Shown here: positions 42,090-50,956 of the stretch, one piece after another | Layout of the letters: each line of letters begins with the position of its first letter | Position numbering within the stretch: position 1 is the first letter of the stretch | Origin: Halodesulfovibrio aestuarii | GTDB taxonomy: Bacteria > Desulfobacterota > Desulfovibrionia > Desulfovibrionales > Desulfovibrionaceae | Assembly: GCF_050571805.1 (NCBI RefSeq) | Contig: NZ_CP192219.1 | Length of the DNA: 64,000 bases | Strand: one strand, 5' to 3' | Made by a program: the position numbers and the translations under genes | The notes under the pieces: generated by a model | The model's input: the letters and a program-made list of their open reading frames with translations, nothing else | Told to the model about the DNA's origin: nothing | Databases searched by the model: none

Positions 42090-43250
42090 TTACCGTGCTC
42101 CCATCTCAGTAGCCAATTTTTTAATTTTGGCAGGTTTTATGTTGAGCAACTTTCCAGCATCACGAAGTAAGATGTTATTAGCTCTGGCAGAACTAATTAC
42201 AGCAGAAGTAAAGGTTTTGCTGTTTTTGGCTGGTAGGGTGTTATAGTAGTTTCCCCCAGAGGAGTTTTTCTTGTTATTCCATTTAACAGATTGCATTGCA
42301 TAGTAGTCACTATATGCCTTCCATGGAATTAATTGGCAGCTGTAGGCTCTTCTGGCGATAACAACAGAGCTAACTCTGAAAAATGGTGCTAAATTTTCTG
42401 CGTTATCAGAGACAGTCAGATGCTTGCTCCACTTAGCAATGAGATAGTTTCGGGGAACTAAAACTTCAGCAGCAACCTCGTTACATAATTGCTCTGTTTT
42501 TTTAGAATGAGAAGTAGCAGGGCGCTCAATTGCAGGGTCAGAAATTCCACTCTGACCTATCCAGAGGTGTACGAGTTCATGAATGAGGGTAAATGTTTGA
42601 GCTGCTTTTGCGTCCCGACCATTAATGAAGATAAGTGGCGCGTAGGGATCGAAGAGAGCAATACCTCTAAATTCATCAATATCTAATATTTTTTGATTGT
42701 TGCTGCCAACAACACCACTTCGCATTACGAGAATTCCAAGAGATTCAATCTTTTGGATTAACAACGTAAAGTAAGCCTCCCAGCTTTTTGCAATCTTTCT
42801 GTCTTCAATGGAAAGCTCTAATGTCTTTGTTATGTCGTTCGCTATAACAGAAGCTGGGGTATTGCTGTTAAAACGCCCAATGTATTTAATTGGTTCACCA
42901 GTATGCTCTTGAACATAGTCTCGGTACCAATCTTGTTTCATGAGGAGGCTCATGAGGAGTTCTCTTAGGTTGAGACTTAACTTTGTGGTTACATGGCTTC
43001 CAATCGTGCGAAGATCTGGAACTGCGGGATCCATTTCTGGCGGAGTGGTGAGAAACAGGTAGCCAAAAGGAATTCTAAGTTTTTGTGCAAGAGTTTGAGC
43101 TTGGTTGAAGGTTGGTTTTGTTTCACCTTTCTCCCATTGCTCAAGCTTATCTAACTTGAATTTTGTTTGTGCAGAAAGAATCTCTAAATCAATAGAGGCA
43201 CGCTGAATTGCCCAATTGAGCATTTTGTGATTGATATGTGCTTCTGCCAT
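42090..43250 (-). CDS. XRE-HTH plus ImmA/IrrE metallopeptidase, antitoxin of the PIN pair
   Basis: A 386-residue protein. The N-terminal HTH (LSAQTKFKLDKLEQWEKGE, then TKPTFNQAQTLAQKL) is followed by a linker and an ImmA/IrrE domain with zinc motif TLIHELVHLWIG near residue 223 and CNEVAAEVLVPRNYL. Genes of this make-up are the usual upstream partner of DUF4411 PIN genes, and both act as one operon here. It could repress its own promoter or cleave a regulator. The C-terminal 80 residues (AVISSARANNILLRDAGKLL) match the family end. Confidence 0.83.
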   Translation of the reverse strand: MAEAHINHKMLNWAIQRASIDLEILSAQTKFKLDKLEQWEKGETKPTFNQAQTLAQKLRIPFGYLFLTTPPEMDPAVPDLRTIGSHVTTKLSLNLRELLMSLLMKQDWYRDYVQEHTGEPIKYIGRFNSNTPASVIANDITKTLELSIEDRKIAKSWEAYFTLLIQKIESLGILVMRSGVVGSNNQKILDIDEFRGIALFDPYAPLIFINGRDAKAAQTFTLIHELVHLWIGQSGISDPAIERPATSHSKKTEQLCNEVAAEVLVPRNYLIAKWSKHLTVSDNAENLAPFFRVSSVVIARRAYSCQLIPWKAYSDYYAMQSVKWNNKKNSSGGNYYNTLPAKNSKTFTSAVISSARANNILLRDAGKLLNIKPAKIKKLATEMGAR

Positions 43251-43580
43251 GTTAAAATCTCGTTAGCCATATTTGGTTAGTGGCGTTGTTTTTCAGATTT
43301 TGATCACACATTGTTTAATCTGTCTATTACTTACGAATAAAAAAAATACGCATAACAATAGCATGTTGTGTCTTTTTTTAAAAGATTATTGATCAAAGAA
43401 TGGATATCCCCAATAAATAGAGATTACTTGCTTTTGGGTGATTGATGGGGCACATTGCCAACAATCACTTGCAACGAAGCGTCAGTTTATTCGAGTGATT
43501 CCTGTTGTAAAACAATGGGTTAACGCTTCTTGATTTCGGACGGCATGGGTGATCCAATGGGCTTCCCTCCCTCTCCGCCA
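43251..43580. other. Non-coding gap with tRNA-Ser-like 3' end
   Basis: The first 200 bases are AT-rich and hold the promoter region of the antitoxin gene. At 43563-43580 the sequence TTCCCTCCCTCTCCGCCA matches the T-arm side, acceptor stem and CCA of a tRNA-Ser, but no matching 5' half precedes it. Such a leftover is typical of an attachment-site duplicate. Confidence 0.4.
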
Positions 43581-43877
43581 TTAAAGATATAAGCTCTTAG
43601 CCTCCAAGGCTAAGAGCTTTTTATTACCTACAGGATAAGACACACCGCCGTAGCTCCAATATCCTTTAAAAGATCCACAACTCGCCTGAACGGCAAGCTT
43701 ATCAGCTCGTTCATTCCATGTGTTCCCAGCATGTCCCTTCGTAGGCTTATCAGTTTCTTTTACAGAAGGAACTGAGGGGCAACGGAGTTGCCACCCCTTT
43801 GCAGGATAAAATGCAAAGCAGCCCAACCTGACAGGCTGCTTATGATTTAAGCAGATAGAATTGGTATCAACTTTCAT
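43581..43877 (-). pseudogene. rnhA: RNase HI-like C-terminal remnant
   Basis: The minus-strand frame contains KPTKGHAGNTWNERADKLAV, which is the last catalytic block of RNase HI (KGHAGxxxNExAD). The Asp/Glu-containing N-terminal half (TDGS...) is missing and the upstream residues do not look like RNase H. The frame then runs into the terminator hairpin. This is a truncated remnant and cannot be active. Confidence 0.55.
43591..43624 (+). terminator. Rho-independent terminator beside the tRNA-Ser-like end
   Basis: AAGCTCTTAGCC and GGCTAAGAGCTT pair around a 5-base loop TCCAA, followed by TTT on the + strand. It lies 10 bases after the tRNA-like CCA, as expected for a terminator that once ended a tRNA transcript. 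Confidence 0.75.
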
Positions 43878-43952
43878 GACGCTTATTCTATGACCGAAAT
43901 ATCTGAACACACTTGCATGGATTTCACTCACTAAAAATGCTAAAAAAGCCCC

Positions 43953-44792
43953 ATGCAGCACTCAGATAAAAGCATATTCGCCATTGGTGACATACATGGG
44001 GACAACGACGCTCTAACGCGCCTGTTGAGGCGTCTTCCTGTACGGCCCGACACCGACCAGCTCGTATTTATGGGAGATTACATAAACCGTGGAGAAGACA
44101 CGCGCGCTGTGCTGGAAACACTTATTGAAGTAAAAAAACAATACGCGCATACCGTATTTTTGATGGGAAACCACGAGCACCTGCTGCTGGAATATGCCTC
44201 GCATCCGGATGTAGAAATTTTACGCACCCTACGAAAAATGGGGATAGAAACAACGCTCGCCAGTTACGACGCAACCGTGCGGGAGCTACAGGGACTCTCC
44301 TTCATGCCGGAATCTCACAGAAAATTTTTGCAGTCACTTGTTCTTTCATATTCCTGTGATCCCTATCTCTTTGTTCATGCAGACACAGAGGAAGCTGATA
44401 TTGCAGCCTCCATGACCGCCTCGGAGATTTCCAATCCGCATAGGGCTGTGCTGGTGGACAAAGCGCTTTCAAACAGACGCTTGATACGGGAGTACGTTAA
44501 AGACGAATCACGCCAAAACATTACCAGCAAAACAGAGCAAGAAAACGGTGAGCCTGCCTCTGCAGGTGCATCAAATTCCGGATCATCCACAATATGCGCT
44601 TTCAACGCGTCTGACGCAGGAGGCGTAACAGTCACAACTCCATACAAACAAGAGCGCCTTGTTGTATTCGCCCATGTATCGTTTGAGATGCCGCTCGTCA
44701 TGCCGGACAGGATATGTGTGGACACCGGCTCTGTTTACGGAAATATGCTGACGGCACTTGAATTACCTGCGATGCGGTTTCATCACGCCTGA
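43953..44792 (+). CDS. PPP-family serine/threonine phosphatase-like metallophosphoesterase
   Basis: A 279-residue protein with motifs GDIHGDNDA (residues about 12), FMGDYINRGEDTRAV, FLMGNHEHLL and a final His motif VVFAHVSFEMPLV, VDTGSVYG. The usual GDxxDRG box reads GDYINRG, with Asn for the third-position Asp, while the metal-ligand Asp is kept. Between about residues 185 and 235 there is a Ser/Gly/Ala/Asn-rich insertion absent from typical members. It converges on the PEP-synthase-like operon (84-base gap). Protein phosphatase or Ap4A hydrolase activity are both possible. Confidence 0.8.
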   Translation: MQHSDKSIFAIGDIHGDNDALTRLLRRLPVRPDTDQLVFMGDYINRGEDTRAVLETLIEVKKQYAHTVFLMGNHEHLLLEYASHPDVEILRTLRKMGIETTLASYDATVRELQGLSFMPESHRKFLQSLVLSYSCDPYLFVHADTEEADIAASMTASEISNPHRAVLVDKALSNRRLIREYVKDESRQNITSKTEQENGEPASAGASNSGSSTICAFNASDAGGVTVTTPYKQERLVVFAHVSFEMPLVMPDRICVDTGSVYGNMLTALELPAMRFHHA

Positions 44793-44875
44793 TGTTTCCT
44801 TAGGTAATTCGCAACCCAAGAGCCTCTCCGCCCCCAAAAAACAATCCCCAGCATGCTCCGTTCAACAACGCGCAA

Positions 44876-47611
44876 CTATGCTACGCCCTCCTCGAGATCA
44901 CGGGAGTCGAAGTGCCCTTTCAGAAAACTTTCGGCAAGTTTCTTAGGCGCATCATCATCGGTCATATTACCATCCAGAAAACGGCTGAAGCCTAGCAACC
45001 GTCCCAACATAACAAGCTGCTCGCGGACAACACTTCGGGATGCCCCGGTCAGTGAAGCCGTGATGAGGTCTCCGATGACGCTGGTAACAAATCCGTGTCC
45101 TTCCAACACCAGTTTGAGAAAGACTGCACGCCTATGACCTCGTACGAGACCGGCACCACCACCCTTGAAACGGAAACGGATATAATTAGCCTGTGCATCG
45201 CCGCCGCAAACCGCATCCAGCATAGCAAAATGAAACTCAACGCGGGCATTAAGATTTAGATAGTCACGTGCCGCCAGAGCATAGTTAAACGAGCCGGCGG
45301 GTCGCACCCCTCGCCCGTCAAGCATAGTGCGGGAAACAATGCCGGAGAAAGCCTCGGCATCCGGTTTGGAGTGCCAGTTCAATTCAGGAGTAAGCAGACC
45401 TTCACACAGAGCAACAAGAGGTACGGACAGTACGTCATCTTTGCACAAAGGATTCCGGATAGCGCGTTTCAGAAACGATCCACATGCAGATGCCTCATGC
45501 CGACGGGTAGCCCCGCCCAGATCAATGACAAGAAAATGAAAGGGGATGCCCAAATCAAGCGGACGCAACAGCCCGCCGGCCTCCTCCATAACGGAATCAC
45601 CGGCATCGAACATGGCAAGCACAGCCAATTCGTGCGTATAACGCACAAGATCATGCACAGAACGGCACTCCTGCCACGAAAACGTGGGGCCGTATGCCTC
45701 GGTCAGATTCAAAGGAACCAACAGTTCCCATAACGCCTTACGGGCCTCTGGCATCCCTATTATTTTTATAGAAGACGATGACGTTTCCAGAGAGGGGGCA
45801 ACAATTTGGGCAGCAGATTTACCAGCACCAGATGCGCCGGAGACATTTTGTGCAAAGGAATTCCAAAGATGCTCGGAGGCTGGCTGTACCAGCCCGTTAT
45901 CTGCATCCAGCACAATCCATTGGCCGGTTTGCAACACCTCGCAGCCGTTACGTACTGACGTAACAAGGGGAATACCATATTCACGGGCAATGCAAGAAAG
46001 ATGATCCGTAGGGTTTCCAGAATCAATAATGACACCGGCATACGAATGCAGACTGCGGGCCGCATCGACCAACGCCTGCGGCAGTACAAGAATACGAGGC
46101 TCTATGTCTTGCGTCATTTCCGCCCCCTGCAACTCATCAACATTACGGACAAGATATGCCCTGCCGACAGCTTTGCCTGATGAAGCGCAGATACCTGTGA
46201 CCAGCGGCTCGGCGCTGCTAGGCGCAGGAAGTGAGTGCCCTGAGCGGGTGGTGAGCCGCAAAGGTCGAGCTTGCAACAACTGGATCGTGCCATCATGGGT
46301 AACGGCCCACTCCACGTCCTGTGCTACACCCTCAATATTCTCAATCATTTCACCATAGTTAACCAATCGCTGCAATGTATCCACGGAAAGAAGTGGTGCG
46401 TCCGATTCCGATTCCGGCACAGCCTCCGTCGTCACCCCTCCTGCCTGAGCGGAGACCTCACGGATAGTCTTTCGAGCGATCTCTGCACCATCCATCAAGC
46501 GCAACCGTGGTTCTTTCTGGTGTGCAGTGGAGACTCCATCGCTGTCCGAACGCCATGGATAGTATATATCAACGGGAGCGAGTCCCCCTACCGCCAGTGT
46601 TCCCAGTCCCGGAGCCGCGCTAATGAGCAGTCTGTTGCTATCAGGACGGGCGGGGTCACGAGTCATCATTACCCCTGCGCACTGCGCATCCACCATGCGT
46701 TGGCACAGCACGGCCAAATCGAAGTCGACCGGAGACAACCCTGCATTAATACGGTAGGCAATAGCCCGTGCGCTGAACCCGCTGGCAATAACCTCTTTGT
46801 ACGCATCACACAAAGCATCAAACGTAGTAACATTCAATACAGAAGTGAACTGCCCTGCAAAGGAATGATCAGGCCTGTCTTCCGCTACACCGCTGCTTCG
46901 GACAGAAATAGCAAAACGTCCGTTGCCCCCTTCCTTGGAGTTGCCTGTCTTTCCCAGAGCAGTGTATGCGTCTCGCAATTCCTGCATGAAAACTTGCGGC
47001 AAGGAAGCCTTAAATATGGATTCGCGTATTAGCTGCGCTGCTGCAGAAATCTCCAAATCCCCCTGCTCCACCTCGCGCATCAGATTACGGATACTCGACA
47101 CAAGATCGTTATCCGCCAAAAAATCTCTACAGCAACGTGTGGTACAAACAAATCCGTCCGGAACCGGCAAATGTATGCGCTGCAGTTGCGCAAGGTTGGC
47201 CGCCTTGTTACCGGCAAGGGGATACAGCGAAGGTTCCAGCGAATCCAAGGCGATGCAGCAACGCGGCGTTGCTGCTTGCGTGGTGAGAGTACGCAGAGCC
47301 TCCTGAATTCTTTCTCCCATCGTGCCGTGCAACACAAATAAATTTGTATAAGCTTCGCCGGAAAGCAGGTTCAGACCGTCCACAAGCTCCCCTGTAACGG
47401 ACAGCAGCCTGTCGGTTGTAGTCTGCAGGACTTCGTATTCACCATGGTTCATGGCGGTATCCGCCTCAACAAGCAGTTCAAGAGCGCGACCATTATTTTC
47501 CAAGAAGATACGAAACGCATGGTAGCGTGCCTTCAGTTCATGCAATGCCAGCTGTTCGCGCCGCCGCTGACGGTTAGCTATAGCGGTACGTATTTCTGAA
47601 AAGACACTCAT
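44876..47611 (-). CDS. PEP-synthase-like phosphotransferase paralogue 3
   Basis: A 911-residue protein. The N-terminal helical module (about 20-110, FRIFLENNGRALELL) is shared with its two relatives. An ATP-grasp domain of the PPDK/PEP-synthase type has VRSSGVAEDRPDHSFAGQFT near residue 237 and DVEWAVTHDGTIQLLQARP near 445. The swivelling domain has its phospho-His in NPTDHLSCIAREYGIPLV near 534. The C-terminal 270 residues carry CRSVHDLVRYTHE near 647 and FHFAMLDAVCGGDAQ-NYIRFRF, but none of the PEP/pyruvate TIM-barrel motifs. By analogy with PEP synthase and rifampicin phosphotransferase, phosphate would go from ATP to His and then to an unknown acceptor. It is the last gene of the operon and overlaps paralogue 2 by 4 bases. 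Confidence 0.82.
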   Translation of the reverse strand: MSVFSEIRTAIANRQRRREQLALHELKARYHAFRIFLENNGRALELLVEADTAMNHGEYEVLQTTTDRLLSVTGELVDGLNLLSGEAYTNLFVLHGTMGERIQEALRTLTTQAATPRCCIALDSLEPSLYPLAGNKAANLAQLQRIHLPVPDGFVCTTRCCRDFLADNDLVSSIRNLMREVEQGDLEISAAAQLIRESIFKASLPQVFMQELRDAYTALGKTGNSKEGGNGRFAISVRSSGVAEDRPDHSFAGQFTSVLNVTTFDALCDAYKEVIASGFSARAIAYRINAGLSPVDFDLAVLCQRMVDAQCAGVMMTRDPARPDSNRLLISAAPGLGTLAVGGLAPVDIYYPWRSDSDGVSTAHQKEPRLRLMDGAEIARKTIREVSAQAGGVTTEAVPESESDAPLLSVDTLQRLVNYGEMIENIEGVAQDVEWAVTHDGTIQLLQARPLRLTTRSGHSLPAPSSAEPLVTGICASSGKAVGRAYLVRNVDELQGAEMTQDIEPRILVLPQALVDAARSLHSYAGVIIDSGNPTDHLSCIAREYGIPLVTSVRNGCEVLQTGQWIVLDADNGLVQPASEHLWNSFAQNVSGASGAGKSAAQIVAPSLETSSSSIKIIGMPEARKALWELLVPLNLTEAYGPTFSWQECRSVHDLVRYTHELAVLAMFDAGDSVMEEAGGLLRPLDLGIPFHFLVIDLGGATRRHEASACGSFLKRAIRNPLCKDDVLSVPLVALCEGLLTPELNWHSKPDAEAFSGIVSRTMLDGRGVRPAGSFNYALAARDYLNLNARVEFHFAMLDAVCGGDAQANYIRFRFKGGGAGLVRGHRRAVFLKLVLEGHGFVTSVIGDLITASLTGASRSVVREQLVMLGRLLGFSRFLDGNMTDDDAPKKLAESFLKGHFDSRDLEEGVA

Positions 47612-50484
47612 TGTACCATCGCTCCTTCTGCTCCCGTTGTCTCATCCGCAACCGTATCAGCCATGGCATTCGCACATGCATCCATTCTCGCTATCATGTC
47701 ATATGCCGGGGAAAACCGGTCGTAATGGCACAAAAACAGTCGTTGGAAGGCATCATATAAAGCATGCATGTCCGCATCACTATGGAGGCCTGTATCCCGT
47801 TGCCGTGAAAAAGCAGTCAGTCCGCCCAACACAAATAAAGCTGAACGCATGGCCTGCATGTCTTCCCCTTTAAGGCTGCCCACTACCAGATCCCCCTTAC
47901 GTACAACCTTAAATCCCATATCCTCCAGCACAGAGCGGATAAGTCGTGCCCTGCGTTTACGCCGTTCGGGGTCAGCGAGTCCTCCAGCAAAACGGAAATA
48001 TACATGATTGCGGTGTGTATCCGGCCCTAGATAGGCATCTACCACGCTAAAGTGGTACCCAAGACGCAGACTTATATTCACGTAATCTTTTGAAACAATG
48101 GCTAAATTCTCGCCCAAAGTGTTACCTGAAGAAGAAAGCATAGTCATACTATGCGGCATGCTGGAAATGACATCGCGAATGCCGAGTGAAACAGGCGAGA
48201 GATCCCACCCTTCTTTGCGCAAAAAGCCGTCCAGAAAAGCTGAGAACGGAAGAGAACGAACATCCTCAGGTACCGGACGAGTTGAGGCATCAGATGCAAG
48301 TCCACCTGCGATATCCAGCACGCGCAGATCCATAGGCCGACTTAACTGCATACTGCGGGTGCGGATGGCACCAAGTCCCGGCCTGCGTTCCTGAAAGTAG
48401 GCAAGTTCTTCCACGGATTTTTCATGGCAATAATGAATCAGGTCATGAAAGGTACGGCACCCCGAAGGGGCAAAATCAGGGGATTCCGGATTCACAAGAT
48501 GAAGGGGGGAAATAAACCTCAGCAGCCTGCGCAGAGTATGGTACTCAGGAGAGGTCGGATACAGATCATCTCCGGCCATTGAAAATTGTAGCAGAAAAGG
48601 AAGCACACCTGCATACAGAGTCGTTTCCCCTGCGTCTAATGTAATTTCAGAACCTTCCGGAATGCGTTCCATGACATCCGCAATCCCGAACACAGTAGGC
48701 AACCGTAATTCTCGGGCAACAGTGGCAAGATGCCCTGCAACGGTACCGTTTTCGCATATGATAGCTGATGCCCGCTGAAGGATGGGCGTCAGGCGAGGCG
48801 AGGCCACCTGCGCCACAGCAATGGCTCCGACAGGAAAATCTTCCGTGCGCATGTTCTCAGCTACATGCACCGCCCTGCCTGCGACTACACCGGATTGCAC
48901 CATATGGCCACCGCGAGCCAATATAGTGGCGTTATGCAACTCTTCTGCAAGAGCATCAGCTAACTGTGTCTGTGCTTCGGACGAGTCTTCCTGAGCAGAC
49001 GGACGGTAGGGAGTAGCCCGTAAAATACGGCATCTACCGCTGGCATCAAATTCCCAGTCCAACGAAACAGGAAGCCCCAGCATACGCTCCATAGTCATGG
49101 CAGTTTCAGCGAGAGCCTGCATATCCTGTCTACGCAACAAAGCAGAGCCACGGAAGCTGCCCCCCTCCATTACGGAAGTGGCGCGCTTGCCATCAGGAAA
49201 CCGAAAACCCGGTTGCCGCGCAGCAATCTCTGACTGTATGGGAATAAAAGGGTAGGTGCGTTGCAACAGGTAGCAGTCAGCCGTGGCTGTCTGCCCGTTT
49301 GCCCCGTCCGATGCCGTATCGCCCGAATGAATCGCGGTGATAGACAACGCATCCTGCCATGCCAAAGCATTGTGTGGATTTTCACAGCCAATACGGCTTG
49401 TCACGGAACCGCGTGCTGTTGTCATTTTTGACCGCACTAACAGGACAGATAAACGAGGGGCTTTAGTATCCCCCCACGAAGAGAACTCAAGAATATTGTG
49501 TAGAATAGATTCAAGCAGAACAACATAAGACTCAGGCGCGGCAGTGTCAGTGCGCAAAGCAAGCAATCGGGAAATTGCCAGTTGGTCGGGGGGGATTTCA
49601 CTTCCTGATTCGCCACGCAAATCAGGTGCTCCGTCTTCAACAACAACGCTCAGTCCACCATCTTTGTGTTGCTGCAGGCGCAGGACGGCACGACAATCAC
49701 TATCCTCGTCAGCCCACGCATCGTCATCCACCAGTGCATTCACTCTGGAGATTACAACACGCAGACCAGAAAACTCCTGATCCGATTTTGAATTCGCCTG
49801 CAAAAGTTCGGCAATGTGCTCTGCCAGTTGTTCCCTCAACTGATCTGCATCTGCGTCCCTGTCTTTATCGCTGTTTCCTAAAGGCTCAGTCATGCTGTGT
49901 ACAGACTGTATTCCATGCAGATATCGTTGGGAGAGGTTTTCGTCAGAAGAAATAACAGAACACCTGTTCTTCGTTAACTTCAGCAGAATGTCCACACCTT
50001 CGGTGGTCAGCACACAGCCTCCGGCAACGGGAAGCCCTGTATGATTATGCAACTCAGCAAGACAAACAGCGTCTATTCCCGCCAAGGGCTCCAGTTCCCA
50101 TCCCACCTTCTGCAAAGGCAACACAGGGGCTCCGGCCAGTGCGCGTACATCACCAGCCAAAATGTCGTCCAGTATGGTACGGATGTCCTGATACCGATCA
50201 TATAATGGCACATACGCATTACCGGTCAGGGCATTCAGGCTGTAGACCACATGGTGTACATCTGAAGCCACACGCCGAACCGACTGTTCGAGAAAAGCAC
50301 GGTCAAAAATATATTCGCCACCAAGGGCCCGATCCATGTTGGCAACAGTTTCCAGAATCTTGTTATTCAACTCCAGAATACGGCGAAAATTATTAAACAT
50401 GGATTGCAAACGCCAGAAAGCGATATCCGGCTCTGCCGTATCCTGCTTGCATCGTATTCGTTCAAGAAAGCGCTGCCACCACAT
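47608..50484 (-). CDS. PEP-synthase-like paralogue 2 with decayed ATP site
   Basis: A 958-residue paralogue with the same four-part plan. The N-terminal module (FRRILELNNKILETVANMD) and the swivelling-domain His (GTVAGHLATVARELRLPTVF, near 583) are intact, as are the C-terminal motifs (CRTFHDLIHYCHEKSV near 675, YHFSVVDAYLG then NHVYFRFAGG). The ATP-grasp half is not: where relatives have RSSxxxED and SFAGQ it reads SRVNALVDDDAWADEDSD, and the QDxEW...QxRP box reads VSLDWEFDASGRCRILRATP. It probably cannot use ATP alone and may accept phosphate from a partner. It lies 64 bases after the receiver gene. Confidence 0.8.
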   Translation of the reverse strand: MWWQRFLERIRCKQDTAEPDIAFWRLQSMFNNFRRILELNNKILETVANMDRALGGEYIFDRAFLEQSVRRVASDVHHVVYSLNALTGNAYVPLYDRYQDIRTILDDILAGDVRALAGAPVLPLQKVGWELEPLAGIDAVCLAELHNHTGLPVAGGCVLTTEGVDILLKLTKNRCSVISSDENLSQRYLHGIQSVHSMTEPLGNSDKDRDADADQLREQLAEHIAELLQANSKSDQEFSGLRVVISRVNALVDDDAWADEDSDCRAVLRLQQHKDGGLSVVVEDGAPDLRGESGSEIPPDQLAISRLLALRTDTAAPESYVVLLESILHNILEFSSWGDTKAPRLSVLLVRSKMTTARGSVTSRIGCENPHNALAWQDALSITAIHSGDTASDGANGQTATADCYLLQRTYPFIPIQSEIAARQPGFRFPDGKRATSVMEGGSFRGSALLRRQDMQALAETAMTMERMLGLPVSLDWEFDASGRCRILRATPYRPSAQEDSSEAQTQLADALAEELHNATILARGGHMVQSGVVAGRAVHVAENMRTEDFPVGAIAVAQVASPRLTPILQRASAIICENGTVAGHLATVARELRLPTVFGIADVMERIPEGSEITLDAGETTLYAGVLPFLLQFSMAGDDLYPTSPEYHTLRRLLRFISPLHLVNPESPDFAPSGCRTFHDLIHYCHEKSVEELAYFQERRPGLGAIRTRSMQLSRPMDLRVLDIAGGLASDASTRPVPEDVRSLPFSAFLDGFLRKEGWDLSPVSLGIRDVISSMPHSMTMLSSSGNTLGENLAIVSKDYVNISLRLGYHFSVVDAYLGPDTHRNHVYFRFAGGLADPERRKRRARLIRSVLEDMGFKVVRKGDLVVGSLKGEDMQAMRSALFVLGGLTAFSRQRDTGLHSDADMHALYDAFQRLFLCHYDRFSPAYDMIARMDACANAMADTVADETTGAEGAMVQ

Positions 50485-50548
50485 AGATCGCTCCTGTACA
50501 TGGAAGTTTGGAAATCCATTTCCGCACCATCAGTCCAGCTAGTTGCTG

Positions 50549-50956
50549 TTATTGTGTTTCGCCCCGAAGCTCCTGCTCAATTTTTCGCACGCAATCCAGA
50601 ATATCACCCAACTTGAACGGCTTGGCCACAAAGTCAAATGCACCCTTACGGTACGACTCCTTGGCAGTTTCCAATGTAGCAAAACCAGTTATGATAATCA
50701 CACGAGTTTCCGGTGCAACAGCTTTAGCTGCGGAAAGTACTTGCATGCCGTCCGCACCTTCCATCTTTAAATCGGTGATAATTATATCGAATGCAGTATC
50801 TTTGAGTCGAGCCAAAGCTGAAGCGCTTTCGGTGAAGGTTTCCACTTCATAGCCCTGCTTCTGAAACGCGGGTTTGAGGCGTTTACAAACGATGGGTTCA
50901 TCATCAAGAATCAGTATTCGAAAACGCTTGCCGTTTCCGTTGCTCTCTTCCGTCAT
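50549..50956 (-). CDS. Stand-alone receiver-domain protein
   Basis: A 135-residue CheY-like protein with no output domain. Acidic pocket ILDDEP (Asp18, Asp19), phosphorylation site Asp62 in IIITDLKMEGADG, Thr90 in IIITGF and Lys112 in FVAKPF. It overlaps the end of paralogue 1 by 53 bases, and AGGAG 7 bases before its ATG supports that start. Encoded between paralogues 1 and 2, it could take phosphate from the swivelling His domains or from the divergent kinase; both are inference. Confidence 0.87.
   Translation of the reverse strand: MTEESNGNGKRFRILILDDEPIVCKRLKPAFQKQGYEVETFTESASALARLKDTAFDIIITDLKMEGADGMQVLSAAKAVAPETRVIIITGFATLETAKESYRKGAFDFVAKPFKLGDILDCVRKIEQELRGETQ

Noticed and set aside
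46271..47032. 253-codon plus-strand ORF inside PEP-synthase-like paralogue 3
   Set aside because: It is antisense to the conserved ATP-grasp region, has no ribosome site and no domain; a shadow of the real gene.
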